Shown here in pieces: positions 1 through 11,187 of a stretch of DNA of 64,000 bases. The notes under the pieces were generated by a model. It was not told the origin of the DNA. It saw nothing but the letters and a program-made list of their open reading frames with translations, and ran no database searches. Where the stretch lies: the NCBI GenBank assembly GCA_003996215.1, contig QJPP01007246.1, positions 682,001-746,000 on the forward strand. The letters run 5' to 3'. Made by a program: the position numbers and the translations under genes. Every line of letters begins with the position of its first letter. Position 1 is the stretch's first letter. Source of the stretch: Jaltomata sinuosa (Eukaryota > Streptophyta > Magnoliopsida > Solanales > Solanaceae).

Positions 1-695
1 AATGCCAACCATCAGTTGACCGACAATTTTTTGATGCACACATTCTACAGGGTACTGAATTCGGCTACCAAGCCGACACTGGATAATGCAGCAGGTGGAG
101 CATTTATGGGTCTCACTTTTATTGAGGCCACAACTATTTTGGACCGGCTCACCAAAACCAACAGGGCCTGGCATACACGGGATACAGAGGTAGCAGCTAG
201 CACTTATGCAGTTGGTATGTCAGCAGAGCAGCACAGGAAGGAGGAAGAGCGGGACCAAGATATGGCCCATCTGAAAACACAAATGGACCAACTGACAAAG
301 CATTTGTTGTCAGGAGGTATGGAGAAAGTGAAAGCTGTGGGTTCCCAAGGTAGAGCAGCAGAGTTTGAATCTGATGAGGAGGCAAATTATGTGGGTGGTT
401 TCCAGGCTTATGGCCCAGAAACCAAGCTCGAAATAATTATTATGAAAAGCCGGGTTATAAGAGTCGAGAACAAGGTGATTGGAGGAGCAAAGACGATAGA
501 GGTGGATTATACATACCACCTGGGAATCGTGACAAAGCTAGCAATGAGTCAGGGACGTCCAAACTAGAGAATATGATGGCTAAGATGTTGTTGAAGGTAG
601 AATCGACTGACTCCGGGGTAAAGGAGATGAGGACTGAATTATCAACAATGAGTCAGGTAGTGGATTCACATTCCACCTCGATCAAGCAATTATAG
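1..695 (+). pseudogene. gag: gag remnant of element A (Athila-like capsid C-terminal part)
   Basis: Incomplete at the window edge. The readable part resembles the downstream end of Athila Gag: a Lys/Glu-rich helix (MSAEQHRKEEERDQDMAHLK), then a Gly-rich segment and an acidic DEEANYVGG motif. A very similar segment occurs in element F at 11201-11413 on the other strand, which supports the family call. The frame is broken. Near position 422 one base appears to be missing, so the reading continues in a second frame (NNYYEKPGYKS...), and a TAG at 693-695 interrupts that frame where glutamine is likely. Gag would form the cytoplasmic virus-like particle that packages element RNA. This copy cannot make a full-length product. 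Confidence 0.75.
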
Positions 696-1901
696 CAGCA
701 AGTGAGTCAAATCTCAGCGTCTCTAAATCAAAGAAAGACAGGTACCTTGCCGAGTGACACCATTCAAAACCCTAGGAATGATGGGAGTTGTATGGCGATC
801 ACTACGAGAAGCGGTAAAATATTATCGGAATCACATTCGGTAATTCAGACTCAGAAAGGTAATGTTACTGAGGAAGATGAGTTAGTAGATGCTGAAAATA
901 TGGTCGATAAGGGTGTGAGAGTATCTGTTGAAAAACCCGTTGTGGTAGAGGATGCTACTCAAGTGCTCACGGATAAAAGCAAGGAAGTTGAAAAACTTCC
1001 AACTATGATGCCTCCGCCACCGCCTCCTTTCCCACAACGGTTGAAGAAGAAAGTGGAAGATAGAAAGTTCCTAAATTTCATGACCATGCTCAAGCAGATA
1101 TCAGTGAACATCCAACTGGTGGACGCTCTTGAACAAATGCCCGGATATGCCAAGTTCATGAAGGACTTGATTACTAAGAAGAGGTCAGTGAGCTTTGAAC
1201 CAAAAGATAACCTCCACCACTGCAGTGTTATTTCTTCAAGATCGTTAGTGGAAAAGAAAGAAGATCCAGGTGCTTTTACTGTTCCCTGTACTATTGGGAA
1301 ATTCAACTTTGAAAAAGCCTTATATGATCTTGGTGCTAGCATCAACTTGATGCCACTAGCAGTCTATAAACAATTGGGTTTGGGAGATCCCAAACCAACT
1401 ACCATGAGGGTGTTAATGGCTGACCGTTCAGTGAAGCGACCGATGGGAATATTGTCTAATGTGCTGGTAAAGGTTGGTAAGTTTATATTCCCAGCTGACT
1501 TTGTAATCTTAGATTGCGAAGTGGACTTTGAAGTTCCCATAATCTTGGGACGACCATTGTTAGCCACTGCAAGAGTGTTGGTCGACATGGAAAGAAATGA
1601 ACTGACATTCATATTAAACAATGAATTGGTCAAGTTTGATGTGTGTAAATTGATGAAGCCACCAAGAGACATGAGGGTGGTCTCGGTTATCAATGTTATT
1701 GATGAAGCTCCTACGGATGTGCATATTGAGGAGAAGGGTTTTTTTGAGACCGTAGATGTTATGAGAATGGTGTTGGGATCGCAAGAAGAGAAACCTATAG
1801 AGGAAGGCGGTGAGAACAAATCAAGGAAAAGAAAACACCGTAAGAGAACCAGCAAAGAAAAAGAGTTAGAAAGAGTAAATAAGTTGTCTCGACTAGCTTA
1901 G
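696..1901 (+). pseudogene. gag C-terminus and aspartic protease of element A
   Basis: An open frame of about 400 codons following the TAG at 693-695. It begins with the MAITTRSGK motif near 789, a proline run (near 1010), then a retropepsin-like domain from about 1270 to 1650. The domain carries the active-site motif DLGAS (Asp codon 1326-1328), the flap-side segment VLMADRSVKRPMG and the hydrophobic FVILDCEVD...IILGRPLL block typical of Athila proteases. The protein ends in a basic, Lys/Arg-rich tail (SRKRKHRKRTSKEKE) and a TAG at 1899-1901. The enzyme would cleave Gag or Gag-Pol in the particle. The protease domain itself looks intact, but no native start codon is linked to it because the upstream frame is broken. 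Confidence 0.85.
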
Positions 1902-3462
1902 GAGCCGATAAACGAGAAAGTTGGATCTCAACAGGATAATGTTGCTTGCACCTATTCCAGCGACTGCTCCTGCTTTAGAGACCTTGGCGGTCTCCAACAT
2001 CATGCTAGACTCTGAGTCCTATGGGCTTCACAGGTATTCCTTTCTCTCACAGTTTTAGCTTTCACATGTATGCATTAGGGACAATGCATGAGTCTAAGTT
2101 GAGGGTGCTATTGGGATACCTGTGAGTCTTTCACCACTGAAGGTTTTTGTTGCCGTGTTTCTTTTCCCTTCGGTGTGCTATCTAGTAGAACTGGCCTGTT
2201 TAGGTTGTCATTTAAATTTTGGTTGTGTTGTGATGTCTATAGCAAGCATGACTTTTTGGAAGTTGAACTAAAAGGAGCCCCCTCTGAAAAATTTGATTTG
2301 GTACTTATGTTTGAAACGATTGACTGTTCTGGATCCTTGAATGTCATTGTGTGGTTGTGATTGTAATAATTATGCTTAAGCCGAGCTGATGTTTTGATAG
2401 TTGGTAGTGGTATGGTTTCTTGGTGCCAAGTGTGTGTGAGCTTATTGTTATTAACTCTTACTCTATGCATGCATCTAGAACTTGCCCGGTCTATTTTGTT
2501 AAGCTTGAAGTTGGTTGCTTAGGAAAGGATCACAGGCCCTTTTTGTGTGCAGTCCACTTAGCCTATAAGACCGTCCAAATGCAAATAATCCCTTTGATCC
2601 CTGTTTGAGCCATAATTGACCCTATTCTTTCAATAACCTGTCATCATTTTTTTTTAACTTTGAAGCCCTATTTTGGCCCTGGTCCTTCCTTGGACATCGT
2701 GCACCTCAACTCAGGCAATCAGCCTAAGTTGAGGGTGGATACTATAGAGGTAAATGATAAGAAAAATAGGATGGATAAGATTGGTTGTGGATAGAATGAA
2801 AATTTCGGGTGTGTGCCTAAGAAAAGAAAGAAAAAAGAAAAGAAAAAGAGATGAAAAAGAATTGTCAAAATAAAGAGGCCGCACCTGTAGCTAGAAAGAA
2901 GGGAATAAAAAGGTGAAGAAGGATGGACGAAGTAAAGTTAAGTGGAAATAGTAGGTCGGTGATTCCAAGGAGGGCTTAGTCACTAACCCCTAAATGTATC
3001 CTACCTGCACCCAAAGCCTCATTACAAGCCAAAACAAGTCTTGTAGTGATCCTGAGCGGCTAACTGAAAAAACTGAAATAGGATAGCAAGGTAAAGCTTA
3101 TGGCATCACATGTGCATTGTCTGAAATCGTTTGTGAGTGTGAGCGCCTTACCTAGTCCCAAATCTTGTGCGTGGGACTTCTTTGTGGTGAGGGCACCGAG
3201 ATTTCTGTATTATCTATTGACTTTTGGGATAGTTGTTGTGTGTGTATGTAGAATATTCTATCATATCGGAATGACATGTTTGGATCCTTTCAAGTTAGCG
3301 TTTCATATATTTGTGTGCTACCGGGGGCTTGATTTAAATTAAATAAACTGTTGAGTGGCCATGATTTGCTAGAGATATGTGTTGGTATTCTTAGTTGAGT
3401 CGTCATTTTGTTTTTGTTGTCATGTTGCTTGAGGACAAGCGAACGTTTTAAGTTGAGGGTGT
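1902..3462 (+). other. non-coding spacer of element A, no pol
   Basis: Between the protease stop and the LTR there is no frame longer than about 80 codons and no RT, RNase H or integrase motif in any frame. It contains an A/G-rich purine stretch at about 2820-2950 and two internal copies of a purine-rich motif (AAGTTGAGGGTG near 2096 and 2726) that match the tract directly before the LTR. In autonomous Athila elements pol occupies the space after the protease, so this is either a large deletion or a non-autonomous family structure. Confidence 0.8.
3447..3462 (+). promoter_or_regulatory. polypurine tract of element A
   Basis: The purine-rich run TTTAAGTTGAGGGTGT abuts the first TG of the LTR at 3463. 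This position and composition fit the primer site for plus-strand DNA synthesis. The preceding TTGAGGACAAGC is also typical of this part of Athila-like elements. Confidence 0.7.
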
Positions 3463-3625
3463 TGATGTGCCGAGATTCTACAGCACATTTGACTCCATTA
3501 ACTAAGAATACTCGGGAGTTTTCAAGCAACCTTTGTGGTTTTTTATGTTTTATTGTTATATTTGCAGGAAATGGAGCTAGAGATAGAAACAGAAGAAAAA
3601 TGGTTCAAAAACCTCAACTGGTTAA

Positions 3626-4005
3626 GCCTGACGGCTGGCATGACTGACCGTCACACCTGTGACTGGCCGTCAGCCAGGCTGCCAGGATGAGACAGCAATT
3701 CATCGAGCACTGCCTAGGAGTGACGGCCCATCTGACGGCCCGTCACTGGCCTGACGGACCATCACCCATGCCACCAAGATAAAACAGAAAAAAACACTGT
3801 AAGTCATCACTGCGCGGACGACTTACCAGAATTTACCAGCAAGTCATCACAGGCCCGACGACTTACCAGAATTTACCAGCAAGTCGTCACAGGCCCGACG
3901 AATTACCAGAAAAATTGCCTGGGAGCTCACTGTTTTGCTGTGACGGCTCAAGTGACGGCCCGTCACATGCATGACGGTCCGTCAGGCGACCCGTCAACGC
4001 GAAGT
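3626..4005 (+). repeat. U3 palindrome cluster GACGGNCCGTC and 40 bp tandem repeat
   Basis: Many copies and half-copies of GACGGNCCGTC occur here (clear full copies near 3950-3990). Inside the cluster, 3801-3840, 3841-3880 and 3881-3910 form three units of a 40 bp direct repeat (AAGTCATCAC...ACCAGC), the last one truncated. The cluster ends about 45 bp before the TATA-like box of the LTR. A transcriptional role is inferred from position only. Confidence 0.75.
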
Positions 4006-4049
4006 GGGACTCCGAAAATTCTATTTTTGGACTTTATTTCCTGGACTAC

Positions 4050-4057
4050 TATAAATA
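4050..4057 (+). promoter_or_regulatory. TATA-like box in LTR of element A
   Basis: TATAAATA sits in the middle of the LTR, just downstream of the palindrome cluster. It is the best candidate for the core promoter that would define the U3/R boundary. Confidence 0.5.
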
Positions 4058-4979
4058 CCTTGTGTTAGGGTTATTTTATGATTGATTACCAAATATTTCT
4101 AGATACTAATTGGGACGACTTTTTGAGAGGAAAAATACGACACCAACGTATTCTTCTTCTTCCTCCATTATTCTTGGAAATTATTGGCTGCTTGTTCTTG
4201 GAAAACTAGAAGCTTGTGTTCATCTATTGTAAGATCTTTTTCTTTATATTATGAACACTATTAGTTTATTTTTCTCTAATAGCATGAGTAGCTAATTTCC
4301 CATAACTAGGGTTGTGGGATCCATGGCAAAAGTAGCAATATAGATTCCGGGTAGCATTGGGTTAAATTTATATGTTTTCACGTGGTTATTCATTCGTTAT
4401 TCACGTTTTCTAATGGTTGAAAACATTAGAACATACCTAGGTTTGATTTACTTGAACAGAGAGATTAAAATCGGGAAATTTGATTAACTACAAGGATTCG
4501 AGACTACCAACTCTCGTCTTATGATTAATGTTGTAACTAGATTAATCTACTTGATGTTTAGGATTGAAATAAGAAATTTCACCTTTTCAAGTTCAAGAGA
4601 ATTGAAAAGGAAATTCGTCTATTTGGTTGAGAAACGTTTAGATGATACCATTAATTCAATCACATCGTGATATACATATAGAAAGAACCCGGTTAAGCTT
4701 TGAGTCAAAATTGTTACGACGCCATGGTGAACACTTCCGTAGTTCATTCTCATATTGATTAATACTCGTTGAAACTCGTAACTTATTATTTGCATTGTTC
4801 AAATATTGATCACACAAACCCCCCATTTACTGGAAACTATTGATTATTAGTCATCTAATTCACTAACGACTTAATTTGCACCTTATTCCTTGTGGGATCG
4901 ACCCCAACCTCTATTGGGTTCTATATTTGACGACGACCGCTTACGCTTCTTAATTTGAGGTGTAATTTGAGCGTTATCA

Positions 4980-5866
4980 ATGAGGTCATAGCTGTCAGCT
5001 TAGGCTATGACCCTTAGTAGCAATCTCCAATTCCCAGAACTACGGCACCACCATAGGTTTGAAGGAGTCAGCTGTCACACTAGGCTGCACCTCCTTGTCC
5101 CTTATGGACATCAACAGTGGATCCATGTCAGACTCGTTTGTACCCTTCGAAAGGTATGAATGCCCTTCTATTTAGGGTTACATGTTGGCCCTATAGTTAT
5201 CTCAGCTTGGGGTATGTCGGTTAGTAGTATCTCCCACAGTCAGATTCATGCACATTGACCTTGTATTCAGTGCTCATGTTCAGTATTCAGATCAGCATGT
5301 TATTTCATGATTTATACTTGGTCACTGCATTTAGTACAACTCTAAGTTACAGTTCAACACGTTTATTCTTTTGTTCAGTTATACATATATATTTTTCAGT
5401 CCAGCTTGTATCCTTTATGCTCAGTACATTCAAAGTACTAATGCATACTTCTGTGCTACATCATTTCATGATGTAGGTTCAGGCACTCAGCATCCAAATC
5501 ACGCTTAACTTGACCTCTGGTCCGTACTCAGTAGCTCAGTGGTGATTCCCTAATAGTTCGGGGATAATAGACATGCCTTTATTTCAGTATTTATCTTCTG
5601 TTTTCAGTTTTGCTAGAGTTAGGTGGGGTCATGTCCCAGCAACTCCTATTCAGTTAGATGGCTTTCAGTCAGAACTCAACCAGATTCTTATATTCAGATT
5701 TCATTTGGGTTCTTCCCGCTTTCAGATATTTAATTGCTTTAGTTTTCCGCACAGTACATATCTTTAAACTAGTTTTACTTAGATATGTCATGACATGGGT
5801 TAGCTTGGGGTCACTCATGACATTAAGCATCGTGTCACATCCAGGGGGTAGCCTCAGGGCGTGACA
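4980..5866 (+). repeat. Element B: 3' portion of a chromovirus LTR, interrupted by A
   Basis: This is the reverse-complement counterpart of D's LTRs; compare 12241-12380 and 19441-19530 on the other strand. It starts in mid-LTR where A inserted and ends in GGTAGCCTCAGGGCGTGACA at 5866. No primer binding site follows. The next bases are RT coding sequence of element C, so this is the right-hand (3') LTR or a solo LTR of a plus-strand element. It carries a short AT repeat (about 5382-5396), the same site where D's LTRs have a TA microsatellite. The five bases after it (ccaag, 5867-5871) are the expected target duplication. Confidence 0.82.
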
Positions 5867-6661
5867 CCAAGGAGAAATTCTAGGCCGGTTGAAACCTTTG
5901 TCAAGAAGATCCTTCAACTGATCTTTCAACTCTTTAAGTTCCGCGGGGGCTATTCTATAGGGAGGAATAGAGATAGGATTTGTATCCGGAATAAGATCTA
6001 TCCCAAAGTCTATCTCTCGCTTGGGAGGGACTCTAGGACAATCATTGGGAAACACTTTAGGGAATTCATTCACAACAGGAACAAACTGAATAGTTGGGGT
6101 CTCGGACTCCGTTTCCCTAACCCAAACTATATGATAGACATAGCCATTAGAAATCATCTTCCTAGCCTTAAGATAAGATATGAAATGACCTTTCGAGGAA
6201 GGGGGACTACTTTGCCATTCTAAATTGGGTTCATCAGGTAACTTGAAACTGACAACACACGTACTGCAATCAACCGAGGCATAACATGTATATAACCAGT
6301 CCATACCATGAATAACATCAAAATCAGTCATCTCCAACTCTAATAGATGCACTGAAGTGACTCTATGAAGGACAGAGATAGGGAAATTTCGATAGATTCT
6401 TTTGGCTAGGACTGACTCACCAACAGGAGTAGAAACATGAAAGGGTTCTAAAAGCATTTCAGAACGAACCTCGAACTTACAAGCCACATAAGGGGTTACA
6501 AAAGATAAGGAGGAACCAGGATCCAACAAGGCATACACATCAAGAGAGAAGACTTTCAACATACCAGTAACCATATCTGGAGAACTCTCATGATCCTAAC
6601 GAGAGGACATAGCATAAAGACGGTTCTGGCGCTGACCACCAAAACTAGAAGTTGTGCCCTG
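5867..6661 (-). pseudogene. pol: protease and N-terminal RT of element C, truncated by B
   Basis: The protease (about 6574 down to 6260) has the active-site segment LLDPGSSLSFVT and the VIHGMDWL block. The spacer and RT N-terminus follow, with VFPNDCPRVPPKREIDF, the ISIPPYRIAPAEL motif and DLLDKGFNRPRISPW. The frame then runs out of homology exactly at the B insertion, before the first catalytic Asp of RT, so no polymerase activity is possible. Ile-to-Asn in the usual GFIRP motif (GFNRP) and the odd CH after ISPW show decay and the join. Between gag and protease there is a stop near 6660. Confidence 0.85.
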
Positions 6662-7825
6662 CTAGGCTGGTCTACCTCCTGAAGCTTCTGGGGCCGACTG
6701 AGTCCTACCACCTCCCTGCCCCTTCCTAGTTGAAGGGAAATAACTTATGCGATGTCCAACCTTACTATTACAGAAGCAACCACATGAACCAGCCAAACAC
6801 TCACCAACATGGTCTTTCCCACACTTAACACAAGCTAGGTAGGAAGGTCCCTTAGTAACACTACCCTGAGACTGGAAATAAGAACCCAATACTCTACCAC
6901 CCTGATCATGACGAGGCTTCTGAGCCTGGGTAGGAGAACTAGCAGAAGAATGAACGGACCCTGATGACTTCTTCTGGAAAGAAAAGCGATGTCCACCTCT
7001 AGACCTATAATGATCAAAACCTGATCCCTTGGATCTAACCCTTTTGTTCTCCCTTGCCATCTCCCTAAGCTTGTCACCCTCAATCTGATGGGTATGATTC
7101 ATGAGTCGGGAGATGTTCATATCACTCAACAATAAAGCATACCTACACTCTTTCATGAGTCGGGAGATGTTCATATCACTCAACAATAAAGCATACCTAC
7201 ACTCTTTCTTTACCACATCAGAAACCCCATCTATAAACTTGCTCATTTGATCATGCTGGTCCGCTACCATGGAGGGAGCATATCTATACAACTGAGTGAA
7301 CTTCAGAATATACTCCTGCACCGACATTGAACCATGTCTCTAGTTCACAAATTCTTCCACCTTCGCTTGCCTCAACTCACGGGGAAATAACCTATCAAGG
7401 AAGGCTCTCTCAAAACACTCCCAATTCGTAGGGACCGCATCCCTCACCCTAGTCTCCTTTCATTGAGTGAACCAAATGTGAGCTACATCCTTGAGTTGAT
7501 AGGATGCAAGCTCAACATAATCAACCCCCACTACTTGCATAACCTCAAAGATCTTTTTCACTTCGTCAATAAAGTTGAGCGGGTCCTCACTCACTTTTGA
7601 ACCCCAAAATTCAGGTGGGTTCATCCGGACAAAGTCACGAACTCGGGCCTCTACCCCACCTTAAGGATGGGCAGGGGAAGGATCCTGATGATTGGCTTGA
7701 GTGGCCAAACTCTGGGCTAGCAAATGAGTAGCATTCCAGAACTCATCATTCGTGACATCGGGAACCAGAATTTGAGGAGAAACATTCCGAGCAGCTCAGG
7801 GAGGCATAGCATGTCGAGGAGGCAT
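6662..7825 (-). pseudogene. gag: gag of element C
   Basis: The likely start ATG is at 7825-7823 (MPPRHAMPP), followed after nine codons by a TGA. Further stops occur in the N-terminal half. The retrotransposon-gag core is recognisable: MNPPEFWGSK, then a segment ending in ERAFLDRLFPRELRQAKVEE, and MSVQEYILKFTQLYRYAP. The C-terminal part is basic and Ser/Gly-rich, with a degenerate zinc knuckle (last Cys replaced, ...ISYFPS). An 18-codon segment (KECRYALLLSDMNISRLM) is present twice in tandem. Gag would form the particle; this copy is defective. Confidence 0.83.
7101..7208 (-). repeat. perfect 54 bp tandem duplication inside gag of element C
   Basis: 7101-7154 and 7155-7208 are identical base for base. 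The length is 18 codons, so the reading frame is kept. Because neighbouring gag sequence is decayed while the two units are identical, the duplication is likely much younger than the element, or it was kept identical by conversion. Confidence 0.93.
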
Positions 7826-7986
7826 AGTCTGAAACACATAAGATAAGGATTTTAGAGGAACATTAAAGTTAAGATCTATCGCATGACGTGATTATAAAAG
7901 AAGTGAAGTTTTCCTAAGACACCTCATAGCTCCCCTCTCATGTGAGTGGCGCACTTCACACAATTGAAAATGACTCTACTCGATGA

Positions 7987-7999
7987 GGCTCTGGTACCA
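7987..7999 (-). promoter_or_regulatory. primer binding site of element C (initiator Met tRNA type)
   Basis: On the minus strand TGGTACCAGAGCC lies four bases downstream of the 5' LTR. It differs by one base from the usual plant initiator-Met site TGGTATCAGAGCC. Confidence 0.8.
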
Positions 8000-8003
8000 T
8001 GTT

Positions 8004-10078
8004 TGTCAAGCCCCGAGGTTACCCCCTAGACGTAACACGGGACTCGGTACCACGAGGATCCCAAACTAACCCTTGGTCATAGCATTCTCAAGCAACATAA
8101 GGGAAAACATAGCAGAAGCATCATAAGGAATTCCAAAATAGGAAGTATAATCATAGATAGAGTACTAAATAGGGGATAGAACCCAAAGATCATCCGATAA
8201 CATCTATGTCTGAAAAGCCTCTAAAACTAGAGTAATGAGTTGATGCGACAATACCCCAACTAACTCGACAATATGAAAAGAAAGGGGAAAATAAGAGCTA
8301 GAGTAAAGTCTAGTCCTCGAACCATGAGGACTCACCAAAGCTGATTGAGAGTGACCGAGAATCCTAGCCACGTATCTGTGAAAGGACACCTGAGTCTGCA
8401 TTATCAAAGGATGCAGTGCAATATGCGTTAGTACTATGGAATGTACTAAGTATGCAGGCAATGCATGAACATGAAGAAAACATTATAAGAATACCTTAAC
8501 AACTAAAATCATGATTAAAACGTACTTGAACATAATCCATACGTAATAGGGTATCATGAGAAAATATTATAATGAAAAGCTAAATCATGAGGCAAGAGCC
8601 AACTTCAAAATAGGAGTTCCTAAGAGAGTTCATAAATCTTAGAAAACTTGAAAAACATACATAAGGGAGTTTCTTATAACCGACATGAGACCATGTGAGC
8701 TACATGAAATCTAACTATATAACCCTAGTTAGCAAACCTAACTTTGAACTTTGCCAAGGAACAAGTCACCATACCCAACTATATAACCCTAGTTGGTAAA
8801 GCTATCCTATGCCCCGCTAAGGCAAGGACACCATACATAAAGACGTGGGTCCCCTCTCATAAGCTTTGAAGGTACATATCATATCATATCATAACCTACG
8901 CTGGCAACGTAGTTTCTGGGACTAAGGGTACTGTCACCCCATCCAACTCAGTGCTAAATACTACTCTCAATACATGCACATATAGCTCATAATTTCATAG
9001 TGGCACCATCTCATGCCAAATCTTATTCATAAAGCATGAAAACACATTGGGCATCATGCAAATTTTCATATCATAGTTCATAAATCTAGGCATAGCCATA
9101 ATTCAAAACATACTTTTCTTTCTAAATTCATACTTGAAGAATTTGGCATGCAATTTCATAAATACATAAAGGCCATGATATCTAATCATGTCAAGTTTCT
9201 CTTGAAAACATGAAAATTCATGGATTCATACTAGAAATCAACCTTCATGCTTGGGCTTTTAAAACCAATAAGATAATCATAATCAAATCATGAATAATAA
9301 ATAGGAAACCATGAATTTAAACATAGAAACTGATTTCATAAACTTTCCCCAATTTTAGATCAAAACACTAATTTCATAAGTTCATAATCCAACATAAGGA
9401 TTGGGGATTTTAGGCACAAGGGTGAGAGGAACCCATTGTTGAAGACCCACATACCTTAGATGAAGATAATCCACTTCAATGGAAAAGACTTAGGAAGCTT
9501 GACTTTGAGCTTGGAGACTTGAAGCTTGAGAGGTACTTTTCTCTTTTGGGTGAAGAATGAGGAACTTAGGAGAGACTTAGGATAATATGGCAGAAAACCC
9601 TACTAGAAATAGTCAAAACAACTTCACTTAGTAGTTAAAAGGGTGGGAAATAACCAAAATATCCCTGGGATTTAATTAAGAAAATTGTCTTAAAAACTCA
9701 GCTTCAGGTTCCATGAGTCCCTTCCACGGACCATAGAACCAATCACGACTAATGGAATGGGGTCGTGGTTCCTGAAACAAAATTCTGGATGCTGAAGACA
9801 TTCTACAGCTCCACAAGATGACTCGTGGAAGTCAGGGGATTTGATTGGCCTCTGATGAGATTCCATGAGTCAACCGAATGACCCGTAGAAACTTCTATGA
9901 GTCATGGAAGTGACTCGTGGTCCTAAAACCTGATGATGGTCTACAAGAATGGGATCATAGGTCATTTCTATGACTCGTGGAATAACCCACGACTCGTGGA
10001 CTTGACTCGTGGTCCCTGGAACATGAATTTTTCTGAGACTTCAACTTAGATAGCTGGATATGTTTCTAGGGTGTTACA
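8004..10078 (-). repeat. 5' LTR of element C
   Basis: 2,075 bp. On the plus strand it runs from TGTCAAGCCCCGAGG to CTAGGGTGTTACA; the same terminal words, with changes, bound the LTRs of D, so the families are related. The U3 end (about 9700-10020) is rich in repeated copies of GACTCGTGG and its partner CCACGAGTC. The five bases after the LTR (gagat, 10079-10083) are the predicted target duplication. Confidence 0.85.
9700..10020 (-). repeat. U3 repeat cluster (GACTCGTGG/CCACGAGTC) of element C
   Basis: At least eight copies or near-copies of a nine-base word and its inverse occur between about 60 and 380 bp from the U3 end, for example the paired CCACGACTCGTGG near 9988. The wording differs from other LTR families in the window but the position is comparable. 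Confidence 0.65.
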
Positions 10079-11187
10079 GAGATCTTACTTGAATAGTTGA
10101 ACGATTGTTATCATAAATCATATGTCATAGGCCTTTAAGGTCATTACTTGATAAAAGTTGGTGACGGGAGGGTATTCATAGGTTTTTCTTGACACACTCG
10201 TGCGATGTTATTCTGTGCACAGGACTGAGACCAGACCCTTATAGTGAGCCTGAATATTGTGGTGTACGTGCCCTTGTGGCATTATGTGCATTTGGAGTCA
10301 GCTAGAACGTTATGCACTAGGGTCCCCTGACTCGAGCCAATACATGGCACATGTGGCCTGCGGGCAGACCCTTATAGTGAGCCTTCAAAGGGTGTACCTC
10401 GTATCATACAATAACTATAGTTACATGTATAAAATCATAGTGACATGAGCAACATATGCCTTATATGTGACCTGGATCACTTTCAGTAGGTCATCATATG
10501 ATCATTTTTATTAAATATAGTATAAGTACATCACCTAGGCAAGCCATAGAGGTTATATTATAATGAATGCTTCCTTGAACGTTATACGAAAAACTTATAA
10601 GGTTGGTGCATAGGTTACAGTTTCATATCGTACATCTACTACTTGTATGCTCATAATTCTTTCATTTTGACATTTGATTCACATGAGCGTCCATACTTGT
10701 CTACTTGTTATTATGTCTGCTATACATACCATTACATGTTGTATATGTACTGACGCCTTTACATTTGGAGTGCTGTATTTTCTTATATATACACGGTCAG
10801 GTTCGTAGGGGAGCAGACACCAATGTTAGGTTCTGTTGCTACCTTCAGTTGGTACTGTGGTGAGCTCTATCTCCATCTGGTGCCATATTATGTCTAGGAT
10901 TTTTGGTTATATGTATAGATCTCTAGTTGGGTACACCGGGTCCTGTCCCAACTAGTTATTAGTAGTATAGCATTTTATACTCTTTAGAGGCTTCCTAGAT
11001 ATTATCTAGTGCTACGTTGTACAGTTTTTGTTCAAATGACTATATGGTATATATATATATATATATATGCAGCACATGTTAGTTTTCCACTCATTTGTTT
11101 TGCTTATAACTTCATATATATCATAGATTACATGTAAGACAGGTGGTTATACGGTTCGTGTCTACCCCTCTGATTTGGGGCGTGACA
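10079..11187 (+). repeat. Element E: 3' portion of an LTR, interrupted by C
   Basis: A non-coding stretch ending in TTTGGGGCGTGACA at 11187, the same kind of terminus as other chromovirus LTRs here. It is followed directly by Athila-like gag sequence of F and not by a primer site, so it is a right-hand or solo LTR in plus orientation. It contains a (TA)n run at about 11048-11069 and two copies of GACCCTTATAGTGAGCC (near 10234 and 10367). Its left part and any internal region lie outside the window beyond C. Family below the superfamily level is not resolved. Confidence 0.6.

Larger units (their letters stand above)
1..4979 (+). mobile_element. Element A: Athila-like Ty3/gypsy retrotransposon lacking pol (3' part)
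   Basis: The element is cut by the left edge of the window inside gag. In order it holds a gag remnant, a retroviral-type aspartic protease, a non-coding stretch of about 1.5 kb, a purine-rich tract and a 1,517 bp LTR. The Athila assignment rests on the protease core (DLGASINLM), the ITTRSGK motif just before it, and the LTR ends TGAT...ATCA. No reverse transcriptase, RNase H or integrase can be found between the protease stop and the LTR, so this copy is non-autonomous. The five bases after the LTR (atgag, 4980-4984) match the uninterrupted target: D's related LTR has the same word at the equivalent place. They should also occur directly left of the 5' LTR, outside the window. Confidence 0.88.
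3463..4979 (+). repeat. 3' LTR of element A
   Basis: Begins TGATGTGCCG directly after the polypurine tract and ends GCGTTATCA, with the short inverted ends TGAT/ATCA. It is 1,517 bp long. The U3 part holds a GC-rich palindrome cluster (about 3626-4000), a 40 bp tandem repeat (3801-3910) and a TATA-like box (4050-4057). The 3' part carries TTGTGGGATCGACCCC and a GACGACCGC stretch near its end. The LTR is followed at once by LTR sequence of a different family (B), so the end is well placed. Confidence 0.88.
5867..10078 (-). mobile_element. Element C: chromovirus (Ty3/gypsy), 5' half
   Basis: Reading on the minus strand: LTR (10078 to 8004), primer site, gag, protease and the start of reverse transcriptase. 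The RT is broken at 5867 in the ISPW motif by insertion of B. The rest of pol and the 3' LTR should lie left of the window. Its own LTR lies within LTR sequence of element E, so C inserted into E. Confidence 0.85.

Noticed and set aside
959..1855. Long minus-strand open stretches opposite the protease of A
   Set aside because: They are shadows of the plus-strand gag-protease frame, which has clear domain motifs.
1902..3462. Envelope-like gene in element A
   Set aside because: Some Athila elements carry one downstream of pol, but no frame above about 80 codons or membrane-anchored protein is present here.
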